Notes under the pieces: generated by a model
What the model was told of the DNA's origin: nothing
Database searches by the model: none
What the model saw: the letters and a program-made list of their open reading frames with translations, nothing else
Program-made: the position numbers and the translations under genes
Shown: positions 41,934-50,680 of the stretch, in pieces
How positions within the stretch are numbered: the first letter of the stretch is position 1
Layout of the letters: each line of letters opens with the position of its first letter
Source of the DNA: Thermodesulfobacterium thermophilum DSM 1276
GTDB taxonomy: Bacteria; Desulfobacterota; Thermodesulfobacteria; Thermodesulfobacteriales; Thermodesulfobacteriaceae
Assembly (NCBI RefSeq): GCF_000421605.1
Contig: NZ_ATXI01000002.1
Span: 1-64,000 of the forward strand
DNA length: 64,000 nt
Direction of reading: 5' to 3'

Positions 41934-42186
41934 GGGTTGAGGCGGTCTTCCGGCTTCCGGATCAACCTACTTGCCGCACCTTCCCAGTGCCTTTCGGCAC
42001 CAGTGGTGTGTCAGCTAAAGGCTATTAGCTTCAAGCCTTTAGCCCAAGGAAGGAAGCCTCCTTTCGGGAAATCCCTACTTGGGACCTCCTCCCCCAGAGG
42101 TCAGGTAAACCTCCAAGCGGCTTTCGTCCCCGGTCACGGCTGCGGGGCAGCGGGGGATTTTCACCCCTCTTCCACAACCTCAACCC
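41934..42186 (-). promoter_or_regulatory. cobalamin (AdoCbl) riboswitch upstream of btuB
   Basis: On the minus strand, a closing helix pairs GGGTTGAGG (42186-42178) with CCTCAACCC (41942-41934). Inside it are the conserved GAAAATCCCCC...GCTGCCCCGCAGCCGTGA region followed by GACGAAAGCCGC, a GCACTGGGAAGG element, and the B12 box AAGCCGGAAGACCGCC at 41956-41941. These are the core elements of AdoCbl riboswitches. It ends 27 bases before the receptor start, so ligand binding probably blocks the ribosome binding site or triggers termination. Plus-strand frames across it are artefacts. Confidence 0.93.
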
Positions 42187-42262
42187 GACAGATTATTTTA
42201 AACAGTCAGATTCAAAATGCAACCAATTTTATTTTTAATTCAATCTTTAAGACATCCGATCC

Positions 42263-43294
42263 TTAAGACATCGGAAGCTCTATCAAGACCTCAAGCCCTC
42301 CTTGCGAAGGCAAACTAAACTTGACCTTACCATTATGAGCCTCTACTACTTTTTTGGTGATAAAAAGTCCAAACCCCAACCCTTTGTCAGCGCTTGACTT
42401 AAAAAAAGGCATTCCTAAAAAAGGAAGGTCCTTGGGGTTCACTCCAGGGCCTTCATCTTTTATGAGGATGTTTATCATTTGATTTTCTCTTGTATAGGCC
42501 TTAACTGTTATTTTGCCGTTCTTAGGGGTAAACTTTACGGCATTTTCTAAGGGATTCAAAAAGGCCTGCATAAGCCAGTCTTTGTCTCCCTCTATCCAAA
42601 CACTTTCTGGAAGGTCCACCTCTAAACTTATGTTTTTATCTTCACAAAGAGGCCTTATCCAGAAAATTACATCCTCTAAGGCTAAACTTAAGTCAAACCT
42701 TTCTTTTTTAAGAGGAAGTTCCTTCACAAGATATTCAAGAGAGGTAAAAAGTTTAGACACCAACCGTTCAATACGTTCTAAGGCATTTTTAAAAGTCACA
42801 AAATAGTCGTGGATTTGAGTATATTGGTTTAAGCTAAGGATTTCACCCTCCAGTTTTTCTGCATAACCCCGTAGAATGGTAAAAGGCGTCTTGATTTCAT
42901 GAGAAAGATAAGAAAGGGCTAAGGTATAACTTTTTTTAAACATCTCCTTTTCGGACTTATCTATAAAAACATAAACCTGTTTCCCCTCTTTTAATAAATA
43001 AGTTTTCATCTCCCAGTTTTTTGTTATCATCTCTTCTAAGACTGTATCAAATCTTTTTCCTCTCAAGTCCCCAAAAAGGCTTAAAGAGATTTTGTTTTGC
43101 CAAAAGATTTCTTCTGTTTGGTCTACGATAAAAACCGGGATTTCTAACTGATAAAGAGTTTCTTCCCAAAAAACTTGCTTTTGTCTGATCTCTTCTTCCT
43201 TTTGTTTGTTCTCTTTTAATTTTTTTAACAACCAGAACAGGATTAAACATAGAAAAATGTTGAGCAAAATAGAAAATGCGAGAACAAAATTCAT
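42263..43294 (-). CDS. phoR: PhoR-like sensor histidine kinase
   Basis: A 343-residue membrane sensor. One N-terminal membrane segment (residues 1-22) precedes a coiled stretch rich in Lys/Glu and a small PAS-like domain (IPVFIVDQTEEIFWQNKISL). The HisKA box is LSHEIKTPFTILRGYAE (His near residue 133). The HATPase has N-box NPLENAVKFTP, G1 KDEGPGVNP and G2 GLGFGLFIT. It lies three bases after the regulator gene. Facing the pst operon across the intergenic TTAACA box, it is most likely the phosphate-starvation kinase PhoR; the symbol is inferred from context. Confidence 0.85.
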   Translation of the reverse strand: MNFVLAFSILLNIFLCLILFWLLKKLKENKQKEEEIRQKQVFWEETLYQLEIPVFIVDQTEEIFWQNKISLSLFGDLRGKRFDTVLEEMITKNWEMKTYLLKEGKQVYVFIDKSEKEMFKKSYTLALSYLSHEIKTPFTILRGYAEKLEGEILSLNQYTQIHDYFVTFKNALERIERLVSKLFTSLEYLVKELPLKKERFDLSLALEDVIFWIRPLCEDKNISLEVDLPESVWIEGDKDWLMQAFLNPLENAVKFTPKNGKITVKAYTRENQMINILIKDEGPGVNPKDLPFLGMPFFKSSADKGLGFGLFITKKVVEAHNGKVKFSLPSQGGLEVLIELPMS

Positions 43295-43297
43295 CGC

Positions 43298-43972
43298 TCA
43301 CGCAGGCTTTTTTAGTCTATATCCAAAGCCTCTTACGGTTTCTATTAACTGTCCATATTTCCCAAGTTTATCCCTTAGACGGCAGATATAAGCATCAAGT
43401 ACTCTCGAATAATATTCTCTTTCTAAAGCCCAAATATGATTAGAGAGCTCCTCTCTGGAAAATACCTTTTCAGGGTTTTCCATAAAAACTTCTAAAATTT
43501 TGTATTCTGTTGGGGTCAAGTTTAAGGGATTATCTTCTAAAAAGATGGTCTTTTTTTCTTTATCAAGGAGTAAAGGGCCTACCCTAACCTGAGAAATAGG
43601 GTAATCTTTGGTTTTTAAAATTTTTTTAATCCTAATAACCAGCTCTCTCAAACTAAAAGGTTTAACCACATAATCATCAGCCCCTAACTCAAGCCCTAAT
43701 ACCCGGTCTAATTCTGCACCCCTGGCTGATACGATCACCACAGGAATGTTAGAAAATTTGGAGGAAAACCTAAGATATTTCAGAAGTTCTATACCGTCTC
43801 CATCCGGAAGTATCAGGTCAAGCACAACCAGGTCTACTAAAGACTGTATTAAAAATGAATAAGCCTGAGCAAGAGAGGTAACTAAATAAGTTTTAAACCC
43901 TTGAGAAGTTAGAGCTTCTGAAATAAGATTGGCTATGTCTTTGTCATCCTCTACTATAAGTATCTTTTTCAT
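43298..43972 (-). CDS. phoB: PhoB-like response regulator
   Basis: A 224-residue OmpR/PhoB-family regulator. The receiver has acidic pair EDD, phosphoacceptor Asp in LVVLDLILPDGDG and Lys in VVKPFSLRELV. The C-terminal winged helix includes LTPTEYKILEVFMENPEKVF, RVLDAYICRLRDKLG and a final VRGFGYRLKK. I start at ATG 43972 (MKKILIVEDD); an in-frame ATG 15 bases upstream has no better ribosome binding site. It is encoded upstream of the kinase and divergently from pstS, fitting PhoB control of phosphate uptake. Confidence 0.88.
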   Translation of the reverse strand: MKKILIVEDDKDIANLISEALTSQGFKTYLVTSLAQAYSFLIQSLVDLVVLDLILPDGDGIELLKYLRFSSKFSNIPVVIVSARGAELDRVLGLELGADDYVVKPFSLRELVIRIKKILKTKDYPISQVRVGPLLLDKEKKTIFLEDNPLNLTPTEYKILEVFMENPEKVFSREELSNHIWALEREYYSRVLDAYICRLRDKLGKYGQLIETVRGFGYRLKKPA

Positions 43973-44144
43973 GTTGTTATAAACCATAAAAGTTTTTACA
44001 AATATGTCAACCCATCTGACAGGGTTTTATGTTGAAGGTTTCGGATGTTGGGCTTGTAGGTTGAACCAAAAGAAAGCGTTCAAACTCTTTTTTCGATGTC
44101 TAAATCGTAAAAATTTTCTAAAGTTTTTAGGTTTAAACCAAAGA

Positions 44145-44196
44145 TTAACAAAATTTTAACAAAATTTTAACAAAAGAGTTTTAAGTTAGTTATAAA
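44145..44196 (+). promoter_or_regulatory. Pho box and promoter of pstS
   Basis: Three perfect TTAACA copies at 44145, 44156 and 44167 have an exact 11-base period (one helical turn), separated by AAATT. This is the TTAACA direct-repeat pattern of Bacillus-type PhoP boxes rather than the E. coli CTGTCAT form. The third copy serves as a -35 element, 18 bases before TATAAA at 44191-44196. The gap 43988-44144 shows no other element I can support. Confidence 0.75.
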
Positions 44197-44217
44197 AAAA
44201 TTAAGGGGGGTTTTGAG

Positions 44218-45237
44218 ATGAAAAAGAAATGGTTTAAAAAGGTGATTGCGTTATTCCTTGGTATTGGATTTTTCACTACCTCTGGAGCTAAAGCTGCTGA
44301 GATTACTGGAGCTGGTGCGACCTTTCCTCAGCCAGTTTTTCAAGCCTGGGCTCATGAATACCATAAAGCTACAGGGGTCAAAGTAAACTACCAAGGGATA
44401 GGTTCTGGAGGTGGTATCAAACAAGCTCAGTCTAAAACCGTTGATTTCGGAGCAAGCGATAAGCCTTTGACCTCTCAGGAACTTAAACAATACAATTTGG
44501 CTCAGTTCCCTGCTATCATAGGTGCGGTAGCCTTGACTTATAATTTACCTGGATTTAAAAATATATCTTTAAATCTTGACGAAAAGGCAGTTTGTGGTAT
44601 ATATCTTGGCAAAATTACCCGGTGGAATGACCCATATCTACAAAAACTTAATCCAGGGGTCAAACTCCCAGACGTTCCTATTACAGTAGTTAGAAGGTCA
44701 GATGGTTCAGGAACCACCTGGCTTTTTACCACCTATCTTTCTAAGGCTTGCCCTGAATGGAAAGAAAAAGTTGGAGCAGGTACTTCTGTAGACTGGCCGG
44801 TTGGAATAGGTGCTAAAGGTAATCCAGGGGTCACCAACTATGTAAAGCAAAACACCGGTTCTATAGGCTACGTAGAATATACTTATGCTAAAGAGAACCT
44901 TCTCCCGGTAGCACGATTACTTAATAGAGATAAAAATTATTACTTATTACCAAGTATAGAAACTATCCAAGCAGCAGCTTCTAACGCTAAATGGTCGATG
45001 GAAAAGGACTTCTATGAAGATTTAACTTATCAACCTGGTAAAATGTCTTATCCTATCGTAGGGGTTTCTTTTGTTCTTTTAGTAAAAGATAGCCCCCGTG
45101 CTAACGAGGTAACCAAATTTTTTAAATGGGCCTTTGAAAATGGAGACCCTATTGCCCAAAAACTTTACTACATACCTCTTCCTAAAAATCTAAAAACTAT
45201 GATTTATAAGTACTGGCAAAAACATAAGGTCAATTAA
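44218..45237 (+). CDS. pstS: phosphate ABC transporter substrate-binding protein
   Basis: A 339-residue periplasmic phosphate-binding protein with an N-terminal Sec signal (about 1-26, ending GAKAAE). Binding-site segments typical of PstS are ITGAGATFPQPVFQAW, QGIGSGGGIKQ, DFGASDKPL and RRSDGSGTTWLFTTYL. It captures inorganic phosphate for PstCAB. An AAGGGGGG site precedes the start. A strong hairpin separates it from pstC, consistent with more PstS than permease being made. Confidence 0.96.
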   Translation: MKKKWFKKVIALFLGIGFFTTSGAKAAEITGAGATFPQPVFQAWAHEYHKATGVKVNYQGIGSGGGIKQAQSKTVDFGASDKPLTSQELKQYNLAQFPAIIGAVALTYNLPGFKNISLNLDEKAVCGIYLGKITRWNDPYLQKLNPGVKLPDVPITVVRRSDGSGTTWLFTTYLSKACPEWKEKVGAGTSVDWPVGIGAKGNPGVTNYVKQNTGSIGYVEYTYAKENLLPVARLLNRDKNYYLLPSIETIQAAASNAKWSMEKDFYEDLTYQPGKMSYPIVGVSFVLLVKDSPRANEVTKFFKWAFENGDPIAQKLYYIPLPKNLKTMIYKYWQKHKVN

Positions 45238-45258
45238 ACCCTTCTTATAACCTCTCTT

Positions 45259-45305
45259 AAAGAGGACTTCCTCCTTTCTGAGGAGGTCCTCTTTACTTTT
45301 TTTTA
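45259..45305 (+). terminator. partial terminator between pstS and pstC
   Basis: AAAGAGGACTTCCTC (45259-45273) pairs with GAGGAGGTCCTCTTT (45280-45294) with one wobble, followed by ACTTTTTTTTA. It probably lets only part of the transcription continue into pstCAB. Confidence 0.85.
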
Positions 45306-45360
45306 CCCTTTTTATCTATAATTTTTATGTTAAAATTACTTAAACTAATAAGGACGGTAT

Positions 45361-46302
45361 ATGGGAAAAAGCTTCTCTTACTTAATAGAAATCCTTACCA
45401 AATATTTCTTAGGTTTTTGGGCGGTTTTTACAGGTCTTCTTTTCCCGTTTGTTGTCTTTTTAATACTGCTTTACGAATCTAAACTTGCCATCCAAAATTT
45501 TGGTCTCATAAACTTCCTAATGTCTACAAAATGGGACCCTGTTAGAGAAAGTTTTGGTGCCCTTCCGATGATAGTAGGTACTTTGATCAGCACCTTTATA
45601 GCCATCCTTCTTGCTGCCCCAATCTCTATAGGTATCGCTATCTTTATTACCGAACTTGCCCCTTCATGGCTTAAAGGAATTTTTACCACAGCTATAGAGC
45701 TTCTGGCTGCCATCCCAAGTATAATATATGGGATGTGGGGCTTCTTAGTGTTTGCCAAGTATATGCGAGAAGATATAGAACCAGCATTACAAAAAATCTT
45801 TTCTCCTTTCCCTATATTGTCGCAACTCTTTTCAGGAAACCCAACGGGGATTGATGTCCTTACCACCTCTGTAGTTCTTTCTATCATGATAATTCCCTTT
45901 ATGTCTTCAGTAGTGAAAGATGCCTTTAACCTGGTACCTTCGGTGATGAAGGAGTCTGCCTATGGGCTTGGAGCTACCAAATGGGAGGTAGTAAAAGATG
46001 TAGTTATTCCTTATACTGCGTCAGGAATCGCAGGAGGACTTATCCTTTCTACAGGAAGAGCCTTAGGAGAAACCATGGCTGTTACCTTTTTGGCAGGCAA
46101 TGTTCCTCAAATCCCTAAGTCTTTACTCGAACCCTTTACTACGATTACCGTAGCCTTAGCCAATCAGTTTACTGAGGCTGACACCCCCTTATATCTTTCT
46201 TCACTTTTTTATCTTTCTTTGTTTTTGTTTGTAATATCCTTTGGGGTGTTGATCTTAGCTAAACTTATGATATTGAGGATTGAAAAAAGATGGAAAAAGT
46301 AG
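45361..46302 (+). CDS. pstC: phosphate ABC transporter permease PstC
   Basis: A 313-residue inner-membrane permease with about six membrane segments. The EAA-type coupling loop reads KESAYGLGATKWEVVKDVVIPY (about residues 199-220), and GTLISTFIAILLAAPISIGIA begins the conserved permease core. PstC pairs with PstA to form the phosphate channel. It overlaps pstA by 13 bases. It is longer at the N terminus than MalF-type permeases, as usual for PstC. Confidence 0.94.
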   Translation: MGKSFSYLIEILTKYFLGFWAVFTGLLFPFVVFLILLYESKLAIQNFGLINFLMSTKWDPVRESFGALPMIVGTLISTFIAILLAAPISIGIAIFITELAPSWLKGIFTTAIELLAAIPSIIYGMWGFLVFAKYMREDIEPALQKIFSPFPILSQLFSGNPTGIDVLTTSVVLSIMIIPFMSSVVKDAFNLVPSVMKESAYGLGATKWEVVKDVVIPYTASGIAGGLILSTGRALGETMAVTFLAGNVPQIPKSLLEPFTTITVALANQFTEADTPLYLSSLFYLSLFLFVISFGVLILAKLMILRIEKRWKK

Positions 46303-47174
46303 TCCTTTACAGAAGAAAACTTATAAGCAAAGTGATGCTTTTCTTATCCTTTATAGCAGCCATTTATGGACTTTTTTGGCTTTTTTGGATCCTTGGCACA
46401 CTTTTTTTAAGCGGATTTAAACACTTAACCCTTTCTCTTTTTATAGAAGACCCCGGTCCCCCTGGTATAGAAGAAGGAGGGTTAAGACATGCCTTTATAG
46501 GGCATGCTATCATCACTTTTATAGCCAGTGTCATCGGTGTACCTATAGGTATTTTTTCTGGAATATACTATTCTGAATATGGAAGAGACTCAAAATTTTT
46601 CAAGGTTTTAAGGAACATTACAGACGTTATGGTAAGCACCCCTTCTATCATCATGGGTGCGGTGATGTATGCCCTGCTTGTGGTTCCTTTTAAACACTTC
46701 AACGCTCTTGCAGGATGTTTAGCCTTAGCGATGCTTATGGTTCCTGTAATCAGTAAAACTACAGAGGAGATGCTTAAATTAGTCCCCTTTACTTTGAGGG
46801 AAGCTGCTTATGCTTTAGGGGCTTTTAAATGGCAGCTGATAAAAGACGTGGTTCTGAGATCAGCTAAAATTGGAATTTTAACAGGTGTTTTACTTGGTAT
46901 GGCAAGGATCTCCGGAGAAACCGCACCTTTATTGTTTACTGCCTTTAACAATCATTATCTTTCTTTTGATGTTTTCAAACCTATGGCGTCTCTTACAGTC
47001 ACCATTTTTGACTATGCCATGAGCCCATATGAGTTTTGGCACAACCAAGCTTGGGCAGCCTCTTTCTGTTTAGCCCTTTTTGTGCTAATTCTTTCTATTT
47101 TTGCTAAAACTTTGGTACATTCAAACTTTGGTTGGGTAAAAATCTTTAAGCGAAAAAAAGGACAGAGGAATTAG
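46290..47174 (+). CDS. pstA: phosphate ABC transporter permease PstA
   Basis: A 294-residue permease with six membrane segments and the coupling loop [20 protein letters not shown] (about residues 170-189). [20 protein letters not shown] and [20 protein letters not shown] are PstA-type segments. It begins inside the end of pstC and ends two bases before pstB, so the three subunits are tightly coupled. Confidence 0.94.
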   Translation: MEKVVLYRRKLISKVMLFLSFIAAIYGLFWLFWILGTLFLSGFKHLTLSLFIEDPGPPGIEEGGLRHAFIGHAIITFIASVIGVPIGIFSGIYYSEYGRDSKFFKVLRNITDVMVSTPSIIMGAVMYALLVVPFKHFNALAGCLALAMLMVPVISKTTEEMLKLVPFTLREAAYALGAFKWQLIKDVVLRSAKIGILTGVLLGMARISGETAPLLFTAFNNHYLSFDVFKPMASLTVTIFDYAMSPYEFWHNQAWAASFCLALFVLILSIFAKTLVHSNFGWVKIFKRKKGQRN

Positions 47175-47176
47175 GT

Positions 47177-47938
47177 ATGGAAGATAAAAAAGTAGAAATA
47201 GAAGTTAAAAATTTAAATTTTTATTATGGCAAAGACTTAGCCCTTAAAAACATAAGCATGAAGGTTTATCACAACAAGGTTACTGCTCTGATAGGTCCTT
47301 CAGGTTGTGGAAAAACTACCTTCCTTAGATGTCTAAACAGGATGCATGACCTTTATGTAGGAAATCGTTATGAAGGAGAGATAATCTTTGAAGGAAAAAA
47401 TATTTTAGATAAAAATATAGACCTGATTGAGCTTAGGTCTAAAATAGGTATGGTTTTTCAAAAACCTACTCCCTTCCCTATGAGTATTTTTGATAACGTA
47501 GCCTATGGTTTAAAGCTAAAGGAAATAAAAGGTTCTGAGCTAAAAGATAGGGTTGAAGCTGCCCTTAAAGATGCTGCCCTCTGGGATGAGGTTAAGGATA
47601 GACTTAAAGAAAGTGCCTTTTCTCTTTCAGGAGGTCAACAGCAAAGACTTTGCATTGCAAGAGCTATCGCTGTTGAACCAAAAGTATTACTTTTTGACGA
47701 ACCAACCTCAGCCTTAGATCCAATTTCTACTGCTAAAATCGAAGACCTCATAGTTGAGCTTAAGAAAAAAATTACCATAGTTATAGTTACACATAACATG
47801 CAACAAGCAGCAAGAACTTCAGACTACACTGCTTTTATGTATCTTGGCGAACTTATAGAAGTTGGTCCCACAGAAAAAATCTTTACCAATCCCGACAAAA
47901 AACTTACAGAAGACTATATTACAGGAAGGTTCGGGTAA
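47177..47938 (+). CDS. pstB: phosphate ABC transporter ATPase PstB
   Basis: A 253-residue ATP-binding subunit. Walker A is [17 protein letters not shown], the Q-loop [18 protein letters not shown], the ABC signature [19 protein letters not shown], Walker [14 protein letters not shown] and the switch His is in [13 protein letters not shown]. The [12 protein letters not shown] segment is diagnostic for PstB. No phoU follows; argJ begins six bases later, so the regulatory PhoU gene is absent or elsewhere. Confidence 0.97.
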   Translation: MEDKKVEIEVKNLNFYYGKDLALKNISMKVYHNKVTALIGPSGCGKTTFLRCLNRMHDLYVGNRYEGEIIFEGKNILDKNIDLIELRSKIGMVFQKPTPFPMSIFDNVAYGLKLKEIKGSELKDRVEAALKDAALWDEVKDRLKESAFSLSGGQQQRLCIARAIAVEPKVLLFDEPTSALDPISTAKIEDLIVELKKKITIVIVTHNMQQAARTSDYTAFMYLGELIEVGPTEKIFTNPDKKLTEDYITGRFG

Positions 47939-47943
47939 AAGCC

Positions 47944-49092
47944 ATGAAGACACCAGAAGGTTTTTTCTTTTCTGCGGTAAAATGTGGTATCAAAAAACCT
48001 GATAGGTTTGACCTTGGGTTGATTTATTCACCAAATAGACTTACTGCCTGGGGGGTTTTCACCCAAAACACCGTTCAAGCAGCCCCTGTAGTCTTAGGAA
48101 AAAAGCTTATAAAAGAGGAAAATCTACATGGTGTAGTAGCAAACAGCGGAGTAGCCAACGCCTGCACCGGAGAAGAAGGAATTCAAAGAGCTACCAAACT
48201 TTTAGAAGAGGTAGCCAAAGGATTAGGAGTTAGTCTAAGGAGTTTATTGCCAGCTTCAACCGGTGTGATAGGAGAACAATTGCCTCTTGAAAAAATGCTT
48301 CCCAAAGTCTCAGAACTTGTATCCAACCTTTCTCCAGAGCGTTATTTAGACTTTACGAAGGCTATCATGACCACCGATACCTTTCCCAAGATAGCCTATA
48401 GAAGTTTAGAAAACGGGATTTCTATCCTTGGGATAGCCAAAGGGGCAGGGATGATAGCCCCAAACATGGCAACGATGCTTGGTTTTATCCTTACAGATGC
48501 AAAGGTTGCTAAAAACACCTTGAAAAAGGTCCTTCCCAAGATAGTAGACCATAGCTTTAATCAGATAACCGTTGACGGAGATACCAGCACCAACGATACG
48601 GTTTACATGCTTTGTAGCAACCAGAAAGACCTTAAAAACTGGGAAGATTTTGAAAAGGCCTGCTTAGAGATAGCTCAAGAACTGGCCTATCTTATCGTAA
48701 AAGACGGTGAAGGTGCAAGTAAGGTTATAAAAATTATGGTAAAAGGAGCTAAAACCAAAGAGGATGCCAAGACTTTTGCCTTTTCTGTGGCCAACTCTCC
48801 TTTAGTAAAGACTGCAGTTTATGGAGAAGACGCAAACTGGGGAAGAATTTTTGCTGCCCTTGGGAAAACGACCATTCCTTTTGATTTCGAAAAGGTTGAA
48901 ATCTATCTTAATGGAATTCCCTGGGTAAAAAACCTCCAGGTAATGACTGACGAGGAACTTTTAAGAAAAGAACTACAAAAAGAGGTAGTTGAAATACAGA
49001 TCAAGTTAAAAGAGGGTAAAAAAGGGTTTGAGGTCTGGGCAAGTGATTTTACCGAAGAATACATCAAAATAAACGCCCATTATCGCACATAG
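47944..49092 (+). CDS. argJ: bifunctional ornithine acetyltransferase / N-acetylglutamate synthase
   Basis: A 382-residue ArgJ, which recycles acetyl groups from acetylornithine to glutamate in arginine synthesis. The self-cleavage site lies in KGAGMIAPNMATMLGF (Thr near residue 183), where the precursor splits into two chains. VVANSGVANACTGEEG and SVANSPLVKTAVYGEDANWG are further family segments. Its position right after pstB seems to be simple gene packing. It is followed by surE after seven bases. Confidence 0.95.
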   Translation: MKTPEGFFFSAVKCGIKKPDRFDLGLIYSPNRLTAWGVFTQNTVQAAPVVLGKKLIKEENLHGVVANSGVANACTGEEGIQRATKLLEEVAKGLGVSLRSLLPASTGVIGEQLPLEKMLPKVSELVSNLSPERYLDFTKAIMTTDTFPKIAYRSLENGISILGIAKGAGMIAPNMATMLGFILTDAKVAKNTLKKVLPKIVDHSFNQITVDGDTSTNDTVYMLCSNQKDLKNWEDFEKACLEIAQELAYLIVKDGEGASKVIKIMVKGAKTKEDAKTFAFSVANSPLVKTAVYGEDANWGRIFAALGKTTIPFDFEKVEIYLNGIPWVKNLQVMTDEELLRKELQKEVVEIQIKLKEGKKGFEVWASDFTEEYIKINAHYRT

Positions 49093-49099
49093 CTTAGGG

Positions 49100-49864
49100 A
49101 TGAAACTTCTCTTAACCAACGACGACGGGATCTATGCAGAAGGTCTTTGCTCGCTTTATAACGCACTTTCTCTTGAACATGAGGTCTACATCGTAGCACC
49201 TGAGGCAGAGAGAAGCGCTGTAGGACATGCCATAACCATACATTATCCCCTTAGAGTAACCAAAGTAAAAAGAGGCAAAAAATTCTGGGGATATGCGGTC
49301 AGTGGGACCCCTGCTGACTGCGTAAAGTTAGCTTTGTATGAACTTATTGGCCCTGTAGATTTGGTAATCTCAGGAATTAACCGAGGGGCAAACGTAGGGA
49401 TTAATCTAGTATATTCAGGGACAGTTTCTGCCGCAACAGAAGCCAAAATTTTAGGTTATCCCTCTTTAGCGGTTTCTATAGATGCCTACGAAGACGTAGA
49501 TTACTGTTTTGCTGCAAACTTTATAGCCAAATTCTTGAACGTCCTAAAAGATTTACCTTTAAACAAACCCTTCTGCCTAAACATAAACATCCCTAACGGT
49601 AATCCCTCAAAAATAAAAGGAATAAAGTTTGTAAAACAATCTAAAGCAAGGCTTAAAGAGGTCTTTGAAAAGAGATTTGACCTCCATGGGAAGGCCTATT
49701 ACTGGCAGGGTGCAGAAGAACATACAGAAACAGATGAAGACACAGATGTCCTCGCTTTAAAACAGGGGTACATCACCATTACTCCCATTCATTTTGACCT
49801 AACCAACCACAACTCCCTAAAAATTCTTAAAAAGCATAACTTAAACTTTAATTTAGACTTCTAA
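49100..49864 (+). CDS. surE: 5'/3'-nucleotidase SurE
   Basis: A 254-residue metal-dependent nucleoside monophosphatase. The metal-site motif is LLTNDDGIYAEGL (residues 3-15), and VSGTPADCVKLAL, SGINRGANVGINLVYSGTVS and DTDVLALKQGYITITPI are SurE segments. The family dephosphorylates nucleotides during stress. It ends the plus-strand run; the 348-base gap after it holds a large palindrome and a sigma-54-type promoter but no gene. Confidence 0.95.
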   Translation: MKLLLTNDDGIYAEGLCSLYNALSLEHEVYIVAPEAERSAVGHAITIHYPLRVTKVKRGKKFWGYAVSGTPADCVKLALYELIGPVDLVISGINRGANVGINLVYSGTVSAATEAKILGYPSLAVSIDAYEDVDYCFAANFIAKFLNVLKDLPLNKPFCLNINIPNGNPSKIKGIKFVKQSKARLKEVFEKRFDLHGKAYYWQGAEEHTETDEDTDVLALKQGYITITPIHFDLTNHNSLKILKKHNLNFNLDF

Positions 49865-50030
49865 AATCACCTTTCAAACAGTCTTACCTTTAAAAATTTA
49901 CAAAAGAAAAAGACATAACATTTAAACTTGAATATAAGATATGATATGACATTTATAACAAAATCAAAAAAGATAATAAACTTTTTTCTTATAAACTTAA
50001 AAATTATATATATTTTATTGTATTGTATTG

Positions 50031-50072
50031 TTTAATGTTTTAAAATGTTTTAAAACATTTTGAAACATTAAA
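50031..50072. repeat. 42-bp palindrome upstream of the sigma-54-type promoter
   Basis: Twenty-one base pairs of dyad symmetry around TTTTAAAA, with one G-T mismatch (positions 50041/50062); arms read TTTAATGTTTTAAAATG and its complement. It lies about 75-115 bases before the -24 element, a normal enhancer site for sigma-54 activators. It is not followed by a T-tract on the plus strand, so it is a poor candidate for the surE terminator. AT-rich TATTG repeats precede it at 50020-50032. Confidence 0.7.
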
Positions 50073-50127
50073 AGGGGTTTTGTCTTTTAAAAAGGCTTAG
50101 AAAGTCTATTTTTCAAAAAAGACAGAT

Positions 50128-50145
50128 TTGGCATAATAGTTGCTT
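50128..50145 (+). promoter_or_regulatory. sigma-54-type promoter of the receiver/TauE/Usp operon
   Basis: TTGGCATAATAGTTGCTT has GG at 50130-50131 and GC at 50142-50143, ten bases apart, and is nearly the same as the element at 14894 (TTGGCATAACTATTGCTA). Transcription would start near 50155, about 58 bases before the receiver gene. Confidence 0.75.
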
Positions 50146-50212
50146 CAATTGTTTAAAAGTTAACAAGCCTTTTTTAAAAGAGGTATTAGAGACTAAAAAT
50201 TAAAAAACAGGT

Positions 50213-50611
50213 ATGAAGGTAAGAAACGTACAAGTGCTTATAAAGACTGAAGATAAAGACTTAGAGGAGAGATTAAAAGAAATGATAATCAAAATAGGGG
50301 CGAAGGTGGTTGAAACCGAAAATCTTTCTAAGGATGAGTTTAAAAAGATAGAGCTATTAATCATAGATACCCGTGAGATGGAATATGAAAGCATGTTTGA
50401 GTTTATTAGTGAAATAAGAAAGTTAAACCATAAAATAAAAATTATGTGGTTAACCTGTAAAGATAACATTAAGTCTTCTCTCTTGGCTATGAAGGTTGGG
50501 GTTACCGAAGAAGTTTTCTTTCCTATAGATGTAAAAACTTTAAAAAATAAAATTAAGGTTTTATTAGAGCTATCTCAAAGAGAAAAAAGAGAACAAACCA
50601 GAGCGTGTTAA
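50213..50611 (+). CDS. degenerate response-regulator receiver protein
   Basis: A 132-residue CheY-like fold with no output domain. The phosphoacceptor-like Asp is in LLIIDTREME and the switch Thr in IMWLTCKDN, but the acidic pair normally at the end of strand 1 is missing (VQVLIKTED) and the Lys before Pro is replaced (EEVFFPIDV, normally xxKPxx). Phosphorylation by a kinase is therefore doubtful; it may act as a pseudo-receiver or protein-interaction module. It is the first gene after the sigma-54-type promoter and precedes a TauE-type permease and a Usp gene by about 200 bases. Confidence 0.7.
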   Translation: MKVRNVQVLIKTEDKDLEERLKEMIIKIGAKVVETENLSKDEFKKIELLIIDTREMEYESMFEFISEIRKLNHKIKIMWLTCKDNIKSSLLAMKVGVTEEVFFPIDVKTLKNKIKVLLELSQREKREQTRAC

Positions 50612-50623
50612 AGATGGAGAAAA

Positions 50624-50652
50624 TTGACTTTGTTTAAAAATTTAACTAAAAT
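50624..50652 (+). promoter_or_regulatory. secondary sigma-70-type promoter
   Basis: TTGACT (50624-50629), a 17-base spacer and TAAAAT (50647-50652) would allow transcription of the micro-frames and the permease gene independently of the receiver gene. Confidence 0.4.
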
Positions 50653-50680
50653 TAAAAATATAAACAGGGAGGTGATGCTT

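Noticed and set aside
41937-42266. Plus-strand open frame of 109 codons
   Set aside because: It is the complement of the cobalamin riboswitch and has no ribosome binding site or recognisable domain.
50031-50072. Palindrome as the surE terminator
   Set aside because: It lies about 170 bases after the surE stop, is made almost entirely of A/T pairs and is followed by AAAAGGGG, not a T-tract, so an operator or enhancer role is more likely.
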